Below, one piece after another: positions 15,107 through 23,444 of a DNA stretch of 41,117 nt (its first letter is position 1; every line of letters starts with the position of its first letter). A model generated the notes under the pieces. It saw nothing but the letters and a program-made list of their open reading frames with translations. It made no database searches and was not told the origin of the DNA. The stretch is taken from the NCBI GenBank assembly GCA_902812395.1, contig CADDZO010000008.1, positions 1 through 41,117 of the forward strand, in the 5' to 3' direction. Source of the DNA: a bacterium. GTDB lineage: Bacteria; Chloroflexota; Dormibacteria; Dormibacterales; Dormibacteraceae. Position numbers and translations under genes: made by a program.

Positions 15107-16699
15107 TCATGGCAGCGTCGCCGGCGAGGCCGGTCGCAGGCGGAAGCGTTGGATCTTGCCGGTGGCGGTCTTGGGCAGTTCGGGCACGAAGTGGAACTCC
15201 CGGGGACACTTGTAGTGGGCCAGCTGTTCGCGGACCAGCTGGCGCAGCTCGGCTGCCAGCTCGACCGTTCCCTCCACGCCGGGCCCGAGCACCACGAAGG
15301 CCTCGGGGCGCACCAGCTGCTGCTCGTCCACGATGCCCACGACGGCGCACTCCAGCACCGCCCGGTGCCGACTGATCACGGCCTCCACCTCGGCCGGGCT
15401 GACCCAGATCCCCCCCACCTTCATCATGTCGTCGCTCCGCCCCTGGTAGGTGAAGTACCCTTGGCCGTCGCGAACGTACTGGTCGCCGGTGTCGATCCAT
15501 TCGCCCTGGATCGTCCGCTTGGTGCGCTCGTGCTGGTTCCAGTAGAAGGCGCAGATCGAGTCGCCTTTGACCAGCAGCCGGCCCACCTGGCCGGCGCCAA
15601 GCTCCCGGCCTTCCTCGTCGACGACCCTGGCCTCGTAGCCGGGGACGAGCCGGCCACTGCAGTCGGGTCGGACGTCGTCGATCCGGTTGGAGATGAAGAT
15701 GTGGCAGCACTCGGTGGAGCCGATCCCGTCCAGGATCACGGTCCCGGTGCGTGCTCGCCATCGCTCCAGGATCGACCCAGCAAGGGGCTCGCCGGCGCTG
15801 ACGCAGCAGCGGACCGAGCTGAAGTCTGCCCGCTCCCAGAGCTCCGGTTCGGCGGCCAGCACCGCCGCGTAGCTGGTCGGCACCCCAAAGTAGAGGCTCG
15901 GGCGCAGCCGCCGGACCAGGTCGAGCACGACCGCCGGCGCCGGTGGCCCCGCGAGCAGGATGGTGCAGGCGCCGACGGCGAACGGGAAGTAGAGGGCGTT
16001 GCCGAGGCCGTAGGCGAAGTAGAGCTTGGCCACCGAGAAGGTGACGTCGTCCTCGCCGATCCCGAGCACTGGCTTGGCGTAGTTCTCGACGCAGTAGCGC
16101 GCGTCGTGCTGTAGGTGAACGACGCCCTTGGGGAAGCCGGTGGTACCCGAGCTGTAGAGCCAGAAGCACATGTCGTCCCGACGGGTGTCGGCCGGGGCCA
16201 GCTCGGGCGAGGCTGCAGCCGTGATCTCCGCCAGCGAGAGCTCGTCCGGCCGTGCGTCGCCGGCCACGATCAGGTGGCGGAGGTGACGACGCTCGGAACG
16301 GATCTGCCGAAAGGCGTCGACCAGAGGGGCCGAGACCACCGCCGCCTTGGCCCGGCTGTCGTCCAGAAGGAAGGCGTAGTCCTGCGGCTTGAGGTTGGTG
16401 TTGACCGGGATCGGGACCGCCCCCAGCTTGATCGACCCGAGGAAGGTGGCCACGAACTCGGGACCGTCGAGCATCGCCATCAGCACCCGATTCTCGATCT
16501 CGATCCCGAGCTGAGCCAGAGCGTTACCGACCCGGTTCGCCTGGCCGGCCACCTCACCGTAGGTCAGGGCGGTGCCGTCCAGGGTCCTGATCGCGACCCG
16601 GTGCTCGCGCCCTGCCTCTAGGTTCCCGTCCAAGAGATCCGCGGCCAGGTTGTAGCGCTCCGGTAGCTGATCGGCAACCCAGACCGGCGCCCCCTCCAT
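15107..16699 (-). CDS. Benzoate-CoA-ligase-family acyl-CoA synthetase
   Basis: 530 residues of the ANL adenylating superfamily. The ATP loop reads L-Y-S-S-G-T-T-G-F-P-K-G. G-S-T-E-C-C-H-I-F is the A5 region, W-I-D-T-G-D-Q-Y is A7, G-R-S-D-D-M-M-K-V-G-G is the A8 hinge, and the catalytic Lys lies in T-A-T-G-K-I-Q-R near the C-terminus. The S-x-x-E-x-x-H-I-F-I-S-N pattern is that of benzoate/4-hydroxybenzoate-type ligases. It activates a carboxylic acid to its CoA thioester; whether that acid is aromatic is not proven. ATG 16699 is chosen over the longer frame because the family N-terminus follows it and a TACACT box lies eight bases upstream. Confidence 0.85.
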   Translation of the reverse strand: MEGAPVWVADQLPERYNLAADLLDGNLEAGREHRVAIRTLDGTALTYGEVAGQANRVGNALAQLGIEIENRVLMAMLDGPEFVATFLGSIKLGAVPIPVNTNLKPQDYAFLLDDSRAKAAVVSAPLVDAFRQIRSERRHLRHLIVAGDARPDELSLAEITAAASPELAPADTRRDDMCFWLYSSGTTGFPKGVVHLQHDARYCVENYAKPVLGIGEDDVTFSVAKLYFAYGLGNALYFPFAVGACTILLAGPPAPAVVLDLVRRLRPSLYFGVPTSYAAVLAAEPELWERADFSSVRCCVSAGEPLAGSILERWRARTGTVILDGIGSTECCHIFISNRIDDVRPDCSGRLVPGYEARVVDEEGRELGAGQVGRLLVKGDSICAFYWNQHERTKRTIQGEWIDTGDQYVRDGQGYFTYQGRSDDMMKVGGIWVSPAEVEAVISRHRAVLECAVVGIVDEQQLVRPEAFVVLGPGVEGTVELAAELRQLVREQLAHYKCPREFHFVPELPKTATGKIQRFRLRPASPATLP

Positions 16700-16713
16700 A
16701 TGGGCGCAGTGTA
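16700..16713 (-). promoter_or_regulatory. Putative -10 box for a leaderless acyl-CoA ligase message
   Basis: TACACT (16713 to 16708) lies eight bases before ATG 16699, without a Shine-Dalgarno sequence. No convincing -35 box. Confidence 0.35.
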
Positions 16714-16785
16714 AGGCCCGACGTCGCAGCTCGGCCAGACTGGTGACCGAGGACACGGAACGGCGGCAGAGATGGACGATCGACC

Positions 16786-17121
16786 TCAGGTCGAAGCCGC
16801 GAGGATCCGCTCGAAGTCGGTGTCCCGGATCTCGCCCAGGAAGGAGCTCGGCTCTTCCACCGGCATGTCCACTGACGTCTCGTAGACGAAGGCGTAAACG
16901 TTCTCCAGCGTCCAATCGCCGTAGCCGCGCAGGGCCAACTGCTTCCGGAGCCCTGGCTTCCTCGCGCCGGCCTCGAACAGCCGCTTCGCCTGGCGGTAGA
17001 GGGTGCGCAGGATCTGCAGCTGGAGCTGGAGCTCACCGATCTCCTTAGGGTCAGCCTCCGCCTCGATCATGGCGTCCACCTGAGCCTGGAGCTCGGCGAT
17101 CTCGCTCGAGTATTCGTCCAC
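16786..17121 (-). CDS. Small helical/coiled-coil protein of unknown function
   Basis: 111 residues, acidic at the N-terminus, with a predicted coiled-coil over residues 5-50 (E-I-A-E-L-Q-A-Q-V-D-A-M-I, then I-G-E-L-Q-L-Q-L-Q-I-L-R-T-L-Y). The C-terminal part is mixed and contains Y-G-D-W-T-L-E-N-V-Y-A-F-V. No family was recognised. The protein-like composition and the lack of frameshifts favour a real gene. GTG 17121 lies six bases after TAGCCT, which overlaps the stop codon of the VOC gene, so it may be read from its own start or as the second gene of that unit. Confidence 0.55.
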   Translation of the reverse strand: MDEYSSEIAELQAQVDAMIEAEADPKEIGELQLQLQILRTLYRQAKRLFEAGARKPGLRKQLALRGYGDWTLENVYAFVYETSVDMPVEEPSSFLGEIRDTDFERILAAST

Positions 17122-17130
17122 ACCCCCAGG

Positions 17131-17565
17131 CTAACGTCCGGGAACGACGGCTCCCCGAGTCTTCGCGACTGGCCTTCCCTCCCAGTCTCGCCCCCAGTCC
17201 GCCAGCTCGACGACGTTCTGGTCGGGATCGGCGACGAACAGCGACTCACCCGTGGCGAAGCGAACCGTCTCCACCTCGAGACCGGCACCACCCAGCCGCT
17301 GGCGCCAGGCGGGCAGCGAGCCAGGCACGACGAAGATCGCGAAGTGGACATGGGCTCCGCCGCGGGAACCGTGGATGGCGACGTCACCCCCCGCGGCCGA
17401 CGTCCACAGACCCAGGACCTCGTTGGCACCCAGGCGCAACCAGACGGCCGGCCGGTCCTGCCACCTGGCCACTTCCGGCATCGCCAGCAGGTCGCGGTAG
17501 AAGTGGGTCGAGCGCTCGAGGTCTTGCACTTCCAACACCATCTCCAGCAGGCCACACGTCTGCAT
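17131..17565 (-). CDS. VOC-superfamily (glyoxalase/bleomycin-resistance-like) protein
   Basis: 144 residues with the paired beta-alpha-beta-beta-beta fold: M-V-L-E-V-Q-D-L-E-R-S-T-H-F-Y-R-D-L-L at the start, A-H-V-H-F-A-I-F-V in the middle and D-P-D-Q-N-V-V-E-L at the end. His in the middle strand and Glu in V-V-E-L are metal ligands of the fold; the first strand has Val-Leu-Glu where many members have His. The substrate is unknown. ATG 17565 is chosen over 17595 because TATGCT lies exactly seven bases before it. Confidence 0.75.
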   Translation of the reverse strand: MQTCGLLEMVLEVQDLERSTHFYRDLLAMPEVARWQDRPAVWLRLGANEVLGLWTSAAGGDVAIHGSRGGAHVHFAIFVVPGSLPAWRQRLGGAGLEVETVRFATGESLFVADPDQNVVELADWGRDWEGRPVAKTRGAVVPGR

Positions 17566-17578
17566 GCGGGTGAGCATA
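17566..17578 (-). promoter_or_regulatory. Putative -10 box for the leaderless VOC gene
   Basis: TATGCT (17578 to 17573), seven bases, then ATG 17565; no ribosome binding site. No clear -35. Confidence 0.45.
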
Positions 17579-17761
17579 GCCGCGAACGGCGCCACGGCCA
17601 GGGCAGAGCTGGGATGCCGGCCAGGCGATGCGGCGCCTGTGGACCTGCGATGGACCGGGCTCGGACGTCCTCCAGGGTCTAGCCCGAAGTTCCCTACCTC
17701 CCGCCTGCCTAGACCGGGCGCGAAGGCCGCGGTCGTCTGACCCGCCGCCCCTTCACCGGCT

Positions 17762-19789
17762 TCAGTGGATCAGGGAATGGGACACGACCAGCCCTGCGAT
17801 CAGGATCGAGATGATGTTGACGACCTTGATCATGGGGTTGATGGCGGGACCAGCGGTGTCCTTGTAGGGATCGCCGACGGTGTCGCCCGTGACCGCCGCC
17901 TTGTGCGCCTCGGAACCCTTGCCACCCAGGTTGCCTTCCTCGATGAACTTCTTGGCATTGTCCCAGGCGGCCCCGCCACTGGTCATGTAGATGGCCACGA
18001 AGAGGCCGGTCACGATCGCGCCCACGAGCATGCCGCCAAGGGCCTTGGGGCCGAGGACCAGGCCCACCACCACCGGGCCCAGCACTGGCAGCAGCCCGGG
18101 CAGGATCATCTCGCGCTGGGCGGCAGCGGTCACGATCCGGACCGCCGGCCCGTACTCGGGCTTGGCCTTGCCCTCCATGATCCCTTTGATCTCACGGAAC
18201 TGGCGGCGGACCTCCTCCACCACCAGCCCACCGGCCCGGCCCACGGCCAGGATCGCCAGCGAACCGAACAGGAAGGGCATGATTCCGCCGAAGAAGAGGC
18301 CGACCACGACCAGCGGATCGCTGAGCTGGAAGGTCAGATGGGTCCCGTGTCGACCCAGCTCCTGCGTATAGGAGGCGAACAGAACCAGAGCAGCCAGCGC
18401 CGCCGACCCGATCGCGTAGCCCTTGGTCACGGCCTTGGTGGTGTTGCCGACTGCGTCCAGAGGATCCGTCACATCCCGCACGTCCTGGGGCAGGTCCGCC
18501 ATCTCGGCGATGCCACCGGCGTTGTCGGTGATGGGCCCGTAGGAGTCGATGGCGACCACGATCCCAGTCATCGAGAGCAGGGCCACGGCCGCGATCGAGA
18601 CCCCATAGAGACCGGCCAGGGCGTAGCTGACCAGGATCCCGATCCCGATCGCGATCACCGGCAGCGCCGTCGACATCATCCCGATCGCGCTGCCGGCGAT
18701 GATGTTGGTGGCGTGGCCGGTGACCGACTGGCGCGCGATCAGCCTGACCGGCCAGTAGCGGGCCTCGGTGAAGTACTCGGTGATGGCGACGAACACGATC
18801 GTGATCACGATCCCGACCAGCGCGCACCAGAAGAGATTGCGGGGATCAGAGATGCCAGGTACCGGGCGCAGCAGACCGTTGCCCACAAAGGCGCTGGTCA
18901 GGAACCAGAACCCGATCAGCGCGATCACGGCCGAGACCACCAGCCCGGCGTACAGCCCACCCATGATCCAGCGCGGGAAGTAGAGGCGGACCGCCAGCGC
19001 CCCGACCACAGAGCCCACGATCGAGATCGCCCCCAGCAACAGCGGGTAGACGGTCCAGGGCGCAGACCGGAAGAGCAGCCCGCCCAGCAGCATGGACGCG
19101 ACCATGGTCACGGCGTAGGTCTCGAACAGGTCGGCAGCCATGCCGGCGCAGTCACCCACGTTGTCGCCGACGTTGTCGGCGATCACGGCCGGATTGCGGG
19201 GGTCGTCCTCCGGGATCCCCGCTTCGACCTTGCCCACCAGATCGGCGCCGACGTCGGCGGCCTTGGTGTAGATACCACCGCCCAGGCGGGCGAAGACCGA
19301 GACCAGACTGGCCCCGAACATGAGCCCGACCAGCGCGTTGAGGTTGTGCGTCAGGTAGTAGCTGACCGAGACCCCCAGCAGACCCAGCCCCACCACCATG
19401 AAGCCGGTCACCGCCCCGCCGCGGAACGCCACCGTCAGGGCCCGGCTGAGCCCGCCCCGGGCGGCCTCGGCGGTGCGCACGTTGGCCCGGACCGACACGT
19501 TCATGCCCACGTAGCCGGCGGCGGCCGAGCAGGCGGCGCCGACCACGTAGAGCACTGCCGTGAGCCAGCCCAGGGTCAGGCCCAGGATGATCGCGATCAC
19601 CACCCCGATCGCCCCGATGACCATGTACTGCCGGTTCAGGTATGCGCTGGCGCCCTCCTGGATGGCGGAGGCGATTTCGACCATGCGCGCGTTGCCCGGA
19701 GGGAGGCGAAGCACGACCGCCGTCAGCAGGATGGCGAAGAGCACGGCGATCAGGCCCCCACCCATCGCCAGCAGGACGTCCTGATTCAT
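17762..19789 (-). CDS. hppA: Membrane-bound proton-translocating pyrophosphatase, K+-independent type
   Basis: 675 residues with about 16 membrane segments, the full family length. The catalytic loop [11 protein letters not shown] (179-189) is followed by E-D-D-P-R-N-P and [15 protein letters not shown] (448-453) has Lys at 452, the marker of K+-independent enzymes; K+-dependent ones have Ala. A third acidic loop near the end reads [11 protein letters not shown]. It uses pyrophosphate hydrolysis to pump protons out of the cytosol. A GAGGG stretch lies upstream of ATG 19789. It is transcribed alone, divergent from the CinA-domain gene. Confidence 0.95.
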   Translation of the reverse strand: MNQDVLLAMGGGLIAVLFAILLTAVVLRLPPGNARMVEIASAIQEGASAYLNRQYMVIGAIGVVIAIILGLTLGWLTAVLYVVGAACSAAAGYVGMNVSVRANVRTAEAARGGLSRALTVAFRGGAVTGFMVVGLGLLGVSVSYYLTHNLNALVGLMFGASLVSVFARLGGGIYTKAADVGADLVGKVEAGIPEDDPRNPAVIADNVGDNVGDCAGMAADLFETYAVTMVASMLLGGLLFRSAPWTVYPLLLGAISIVGSVVGALAVRLYFPRWIMGGLYAGLVVSAVIALIGFWFLTSAFVGNGLLRPVPGISDPRNLFWCALVGIVITIVFVAITEYFTEARYWPVRLIARQSVTGHATNIIAGSAIGMMSTALPVIAIGIGILVSYALAGLYGVSIAAVALLSMTGIVVAIDSYGPITDNAGGIAEMADLPQDVRDVTDPLDAVGNTTKAVTKGYAIGSAALAALVLFASYTQELGRHGTHLTFQLSDPLVVVGLFFGGIMPFLFGSLAILAVGRAGGLVVEEVRRQFREIKGIMEGKAKPEYGPAVRIVTAAAQREMILPGLLPVLGPVVVGLVLGPKALGGMLVGAIVTGLFVAIYMTSGGAAWDNAKKFIEEGNLGGKGSEAHKAAVTGDTVGDPYKDTAGPAINPMIKVVNIISILIAGLVVSHSLIH

Positions 19790-19831
19790 CGATTCACACC
19801 CTCTATTCCTTCGCGGTCTTCCTATCGGAAC

Positions 19832-19845
19832 CCTCTATCGAGGGG
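19832..19845. repeat. Small hairpin in the hppA leader
   Basis: CCCTC (19832-19836), TATC, GAGGG (19841-19845). It lies within the predicted 5-prime leader of hppA, about 45 bases before the start codon. Role unknown. Confidence 0.3.
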
Positions 19846-19942
19846 CCACTCCGGTGCCGGGGGCGGGAGGGAAAGGACTCCACGGGAAGGGCGGTGGCGC
19901 CGACAGGCGGTGCGCAACCTCGCCCCGGGCCTCGAGTGCCGG

Positions 19943-19972
19943 ACGATAGGTTATCCGACCCCGGCTCGGTAA
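19943..19972 (-). promoter_or_regulatory. Candidate hppA promoter
   Basis: On the minus strand TTACCG (19972-19967), an 18-base spacer and TATCGT (19948-19943), giving a leader of about 150 bases before ATG 19789. Confidence 0.4.
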
Positions 19973-19981
19973 GGGTCGCTC

Positions 19982-19990
19982 TGCTATAAG
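19982..19990 (+). promoter_or_regulatory. Extended -10 promoter for the CinA-domain gene
   Basis: TGCTATAAG is an extended -10 element (TGN plus TATAAG). It is followed by seven bases and the GTG at 19998, which is compatible with a leaderless message. It is back to back with the candidate hppA promoter. Confidence 0.5.
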
Positions 19991-19997
19991 GGCGCTG

Positions 19998-20777
19998 GTG
20001 GCCTCCAGCGTGATCGTGGTCGGCGACGAGCTACTGGCCGGCTTCACCCGCGACGCCAACGCCCACTGGCTGGCCGGTCAGCTCCGGGCCCTTGGCTTTC
20101 TGCTCAAGCGGATCACGGTGGTCCGGGACCGCGTGGGCGAGATCGCGGAGCAGCTGGGCCGGGACCTGGCCGACCCCGAGCTGGCAGAGATCTTCTGCTG
20201 CGGAGGCCTGGGGCCCACTCCGGATGACCGCACTCTGGAGGCGGTGGCCGCCGCCCTGGGCCGAGAGCTGGTGGTCTGGCCGCCGATCCTGGAGCGCCTG
20301 GAGCGGCGCGCCCACCACCTGGAGGAACTGGGGGTGATCGTGGCCGAGCAAGCGGCCGATGGCAACCGGCGGATGGCCACCATCCCCGACCGGCCGGACG
20401 AGGTGGTGGCCAACCGCCGCGGCACCGCCCCCGGTCTGCTCTACGGCGTGGCCGGGCACCGCCTGTTCGTCCTCCCGGGCGTGCCGGCCGAGCTACGCAC
20501 GATCTTCTCCGAGGAGCTGCTGCCCCGCCATCTCGGCGGCGGGCGGCCTCAGCTGCGGGGGGAGCTGCGCTTCGCCTTCGCGGTCGAGTCCCGCTTCACC
20601 CCGGTGCTGCGGCGGCTGGAGGCGAGCCACCCCGACGTCAGCGTGGGCTCCTACCCCCAACCCACCAGGGAACTGGTGCTGCGCTTCGCCTCCTCCAGCC
20701 AGCGCCGGCTGGAGGAGGCGATGGCGGCGGTCCGCGCCCACGCCGCCGCCATCGGCCTAGCCCCTACCGCCCCTTGA
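19998..20777 (+). CDS. CinA-type molybdopterin-binding-domain protein
   Basis: 259 residues. It carries the MoCF-biosynthesis/CinA N-terminal domain: V-V-G-D-E-L-L-A-G-F at the start, then C-C-G-G-L-G-P-T-P-D-D-R-T (68-80) and L-P-G-V-P-A-E-L-R. The C-terminal deamidase domain of full-length CinA is missing. CinA N-domains in full proteins hydrolyse ADP-ribose; short versions such as this are functionally uncertain. The GTG start has an extended -10 box seven bases before it. The 3-prime end overlaps the convergent enoyl-CoA hydratase gene by 14 bases. Confidence 0.75.
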   Translation: MASSVIVVGDELLAGFTRDANAHWLAGQLRALGFLLKRITVVRDRVGEIAEQLGRDLADPELAEIFCCGGLGPTPDDRTLEAVAAALGRELVVWPPILERLERRAHHLEELGVIVAEQAADGNRRMATIPDRPDEVVANRRGTAPGLLYGVAGHRLFVLPGVPAELRTIFSEELLPRHLGGGRPQLRGELRFAFAVESRFTPVLRRLEASHPDVSVGSYPQPTRELVLRFASSSQRRLEEAMAAVRAHAAAIGLAPTAP

Positions 20778-21561
20778 ACTCCGGCTTGGTGCGCTGGAAG
20801 AAAGCCACGATCCCGGCCACCGCGTCCTCGCTCAGGACGGCGCGGGCGAAGTTGCGGGCCTCCACTTCCAGGGCCTGAGCGAGGGGCAAATCCTGGCCCC
20901 GGTTGACCGCGTCCTTGATCAGGCCCAGGGCAAAGGTGGCGGCGCCAGCAAAGCCCAACGCCAGCTCGTCCACCTCTCGGTCCAGCTCTCCCGGTGGCAC
21001 CGCCCGGTCGACCAGCCCGATGGCCGCCGCCTCGGTCGCGCTCAGACGCCGAGCCTCCAGCAGCAGCGGCAGCGCCCGCGCCCGCCCGATCAGGCGGACC
21101 AGGCGCTGGGAGCCACCGGCACCGGGCATGATGCCCAGCGAGGCCTCGGTCTGGCCGATCCGAGAACGCCCGTCCTCGACCATGACCCGATAGTCGCAGC
21201 ACAGCGCCAGCTCGCAGCCGCCGCCCAGGGCGTGCCCGTTGATGCGGGCGATCACCGGCTTGGGGCACGCCTCGATTGCCTGGAAGCCGCGAGCGGTGCG
21301 CCGGACCAGCTCCAGCACCCGCTCCTCGGCGTCGGGGGCGGAGCGGTCGAAACCCATCCCGGAGAGATCGGCACCGACTGAGAAGTAGCGTTCGTGCGCG
21401 CTCTCCAGCACCACCACCCGGCAGTCGCCATCGGCGGCGAGTTCGCTGAAGGTCGCCTCCAGCGCATCGGTCAGGTCGGGAGCGATGGCGTTGTTGGTCC
21501 CCCGCTGCATGCGCACCCGGGCCACCGGGCCCCGGCGCTCGACGGCGACGCAATTGGACAC
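20764..21561 (-). CDS. Enoyl-CoA hydratase/isomerase family protein
   Basis: 265 residues, crotonase fold. The oxyanion-hole segments are Y-F-S-V-G-A-D-L (59-66) and G-H-A-L-G-G-G-C-E-L-A (109-119). Candidate catalytic acids are Glu117 and Glu139 (T-E-A-S-L-G-I-M-P-G-A-G-G). Both hydratase glutamates are present, so hydration of trans-2-enoyl-CoA is plausible; isomerase activity is not excluded. GTG 21561 is chosen because GAGGAG precedes it and it lies 11 bases after the SDR stop. Last gene of the HadA-HadB-SDR-ECH operon. Confidence 0.85.
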   Translation of the reverse strand: MSNCVAVERRGPVARVRMQRGTNNAIAPDLTDALEATFSELAADGDCRVVVLESAHERYFSVGADLSGMGFDRSAPDAEERVLELVRRTARGFQAIEACPKPVIARINGHALGGGCELALCCDYRVMVEDGRSRIGQTEASLGIMPGAGGSQRLVRLIGRARALPLLLEARRLSATEAAAIGLVDRAVPPGELDREVDELALGFAGAATFALGLIKDAVNRGQDLPLAQALEVEARNFARAVLSEDAVAGIVAFFQRTKPEFKGR

Positions 21562-21572
21562 CTTCCCGCTCC

Positions 21573-22412
21573 TCAGGCCGTCAGCAGCGACATGCCGCCG
21601 GCCACCTCGATTGCCGCCCCGGTGATGTAGCCCGCCTCCTCGCTGCAAAGGAAGGCGACCGTGGCCGCGATCTCGGAGGGCTCGCCGAAGCGCTTGAAGA
21701 CGGTCCGGTTCCTGAAGCGCTCGTAGATGGGATTGGTTTCGGCCGCCGTCCGCGCTGCCTCGGAGAGGATGATCCCGGGCACGATGGCGTTGGCGGTGAT
21801 GCCATGCCGGCCGCCCTCCAGGGCAGCAGTGCGGGCCAGCCCGATCAGGCCCGCCTTGGTGGCCGAGTAGCTAGCCTGCCCGAAGCCGCCCATGGTGCCG
21901 GCCACCGAGGACATGTAGACGATCCGGCCCCAGTGGTTCTGGACCAAATAGGGCCAGACCTCCTTGGTGCAGTTGAAGGCACCCGTCAGGTTGACCGCAA
22001 TGTCGCGGTCCCACAGCCGGTAGTCCTGGTTCGGGATCTGGGCGACGTGGTCCAAGGTGGCGGCGTTGTTGATCAGGATGTCGATCTTGCCGAACTGCTC
22101 GGCCACCTGCCGGAACACCTCCCGGACCCGGTCTCGGTCGGTGACATCCATCTTGATTGCGGTCGAGCGCCGGCCCAGGCGACGGATCTCTTCGGCGGTC
22201 GCGTTGGCGTGGACCCAGCCCTGGGCGGCCGCGACCTGGGCCAGCACCGAGTTGGCGCCCTCGGCGGTGGTGGCCAGGTCGGGATCGTCCTCCAGCAGGA
22301 TGTCGCTGATCACGACGTCGGCCCCAAGCCGGGCCAGGGTGAGTGCGTCCTCGCGGCCGAGGCCGCGGGAGGCCCCGGTCACGATCGCGACTTTGCCGCT
22401 CAAGTCGAACAT
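21573..22412 (-). CDS. Short-chain dehydrogenase/reductase (FabG-like, with insertion)
   Basis: 279 residues. The nucleotide loop T-G-A-S-R-G-L-G is at 12-19, N-N-A-A at 115-118, catalytic Ser169, Tyr182 and Lys186 (Y-S-A-T-K). Between strands 2 and 3 there is an extra segment of about 30 residues (46-80), which ordinary FabG lacks. Mycofactocin-associated SDRs also carry an insertion there, but no mycofactocin genes are seen. It probably interconverts 3-hydroxyacyl- and 3-oxoacyl-thioesters, given the dehydratase and hydratase neighbours. ATG 22412 has an AGGAGG site. Confidence 0.85.
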   Translation of the reverse strand: MFDLSGKVAIVTGASRGLGREDALTLARLGADVVISDILLEDDPDLATTAEGANSVLAQVAAAQGWVHANATAEEIRRLGRRSTAIKMDVTDRDRVREVFRQVAEQFGKIDILINNAATLDHVAQIPNQDYRLWDRDIAVNLTGAFNCTKEVWPYLVQNHWGRIVYMSSVAGTMGGFGQASYSATKAGLIGLARTAALEGGRHGITANAIVPGIILSEAARTAAETNPIYERFRNRTVFKRFGEPSEIAATVAFLCSEEAGYITGAAIEVAGGMSLLTA

Positions 22413-22449
22413 GCTGCCTCCTCGAACGTTGGGGGGTGCCGGCGCTACT

Positions 22450-22815
22450 TTAGTACTCGTCAGTACCGGCGCGCTCGGCCAGCTCTGCGACCGCACGGGT
22501 CAGCACCGCCTCCCCACGCTGGTTGGTAGCCTCCAGCCGGACTACGCCTCGCTCCTCCGGACCCGCCCGGAAGGTGACGGTGTCGCCAACCAGAACCGGC
22601 GCAGCGAAGCGACAGGCAAGCCGGCGCAGGCGCCCGGGCTCCCCCGCCACCTGGGCCAGCAGGCCCATCTGGAGGAGACCGTGAGCGATCACCCCGGGTA
22701 GGCCGAGTGCCCGTGCGGCCTCGGGATCGAGGTGGATCGGGTTGCGGTCGCCCGATGCCTCGGCGTACGCGGCGATCTGCTCGCGGGTGAAGGTGACCGA
22801 GAGCTCCCGGCTCAC
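22450..22815 (-). CDS. MaoC-like (3R)-hydroxyacyl dehydratase subunit (HadB-like)
   Basis: 121 residues, one hotdog domain with the complete hydratase-2 motif: Y-A-E-A-S-G-D-R-N-P-I-H (17-28) with Asp23 and His28 as the catalytic pair, then I-A-H-G-L-L. The GTG start overlaps the stop of the preceding HadA-like gene as GTGA. Mycobacterial HadA and HadB form heterodimers in which the HadB-like partner carries the active site; the same division fits here. It acts on 3-hydroxyacyl-ACP or -CoA. Confidence 0.82.
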   Translation of the reverse strand: MSRELSVTFTREQIAAYAEASGDRNPIHLDPEAARALGLPGVIAHGLLQMGLLAQVAGEPGRLRRLACRFAAPVLVGDTVTFRAGPEERGVVRLEATNQRGEAVLTRAVAELAERAGTDEY

Positions 22816-23162
22816 TGCCGCAGCGCGAACAGCGACCGCGACCAGCAGATGGGCTCGTCGCCGCAGCTGACCTCGGTCTCGAAGGCGATGAGCCGCAGTC
22901 CGCGTCGCTCCAGATCGGAGGCCACCCGGCCCCGGGCGGTGACGGTCTCGCCCACCCGCGGGTGACGATGCCATCGGAACTCCTGCTCGGCGTGGAGCAG
23001 GCGGTCGAGGCGAACGCCGGCGCCCGGGTCGGCCAGCAGGAGCGGCACGGTTCGGCCCAGTCCGTAGACGGCCGCATAGGTGGGGGGAACGGTGCCGTCC
23101 GGCTCCATCCCCAGAGCACGCGCAAACGCGGCCACCGAGGCCGCCTCGATGGTGAACTGCAC
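22812..23162 (-). CDS. FAS1-like/MaoC N-terminal dehydratase partner (HadA-like)
   Basis: A hotdog-domain protein without the catalytic Asp-His pair: F-T-I-E-A-A-S-V-A-A-F-A-R-A-L-G-M, then P-P-T-Y-A-A, and C-terminal F-E-T-E-V-S-C-G-D-E-P-I. It would be the non-catalytic, acyl-chain-binding partner of the overlapping HadB-like protein. The start is a problem. Family-like sequence (G-R-Q-Y-P-P) continues upstream of GTG 23162 to about 23190, but no ATG, GTG or TTG lies in frame there. Either the true start is GTG 23162 or an unusual codon or frameshift is involved. Confidence 0.7.
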   Translation of the reverse strand: MQFTIEAASVAAFARALGMEPDGTVPPTYAAVYGLGRTVPLLLADPGAGVRLDRLLHAEQEFRWHRHPRVGETVTARGRVASDLERRGLRLIAFETEVSCGDEPICWSRSLFALRQ

Positions 23163-23188
23163 GGGAGGGTACTGGCGCCCCGCTACCC

Positions 23189-23395
23189 CTATGGCAGTTC
23201 GCCCCCGAGTTGGGTGTGCAGCCCCTGGAACTCCAGCTCCCGGCGCTTGCGCTCGGCGTCCTCCAGATCCTTGAAGAACAGGAAGTGGCCGCGCCCGTGG
23301 ACGTAGTAGCCTCCGCCCTGGTCGCGCGTCACCTTCATGTTGGGCAGGTCGATGTCGTAGACCTGGCCCGACGGCGAGACCTTCAGCAGTGGCAT
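23189..23395 (-). CDS. Small hypothetical protein
   Basis: 68 residues, no recognised family. It begins M-P-L-L-K-V-S-P-S-G and contains G-G-G-Y-Y-V-H-G-R-G-H-F-L-F-F-K, then a charged helix (D-L-E-D-A-E-R-K-R-R-E-L-E). The composition is protein-like and it sits as first gene of the HadA-HadB-SDR-ECH unit, ending just before the HadA-like frame. A perfect palindrome lies immediately before its ATG. A small soluble domain is likely; the role is unknown. Confidence 0.5.
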   Translation of the reverse strand: MPLLKVSPSGQVYDIDLPNMKVTRDQGGGYYVHGRGHFLFFKDLEDAERKRRELEFQGLHTQLGGELP

Positions 23396-23410
23396 CTCTC
23401 GACACGAGAG
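23396..23410. promoter_or_regulatory. Palindrome next to the start of the lipid-type operon
   Basis: CTCTCG-ACA-CGAGAG is a perfect inverted repeat abutting ATG 23395. It may be an operator or a translation-blocking hairpin. The adjacent AGTACTCG also occurs at 22452-22459, near the end of the HadB-like gene. Confidence 0.35.
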
Positions 23411-23444
23411 TACTCGACCGCCGTCAGATGCGCGACCCCCTGGC

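Noticed and set aside
17765-19972. A 735-codon plus-strand open frame opposite hppA
   Set aside because: Asp/His/Gly/Arg-rich mirror of hppA, which is unambiguous on the minus strand.
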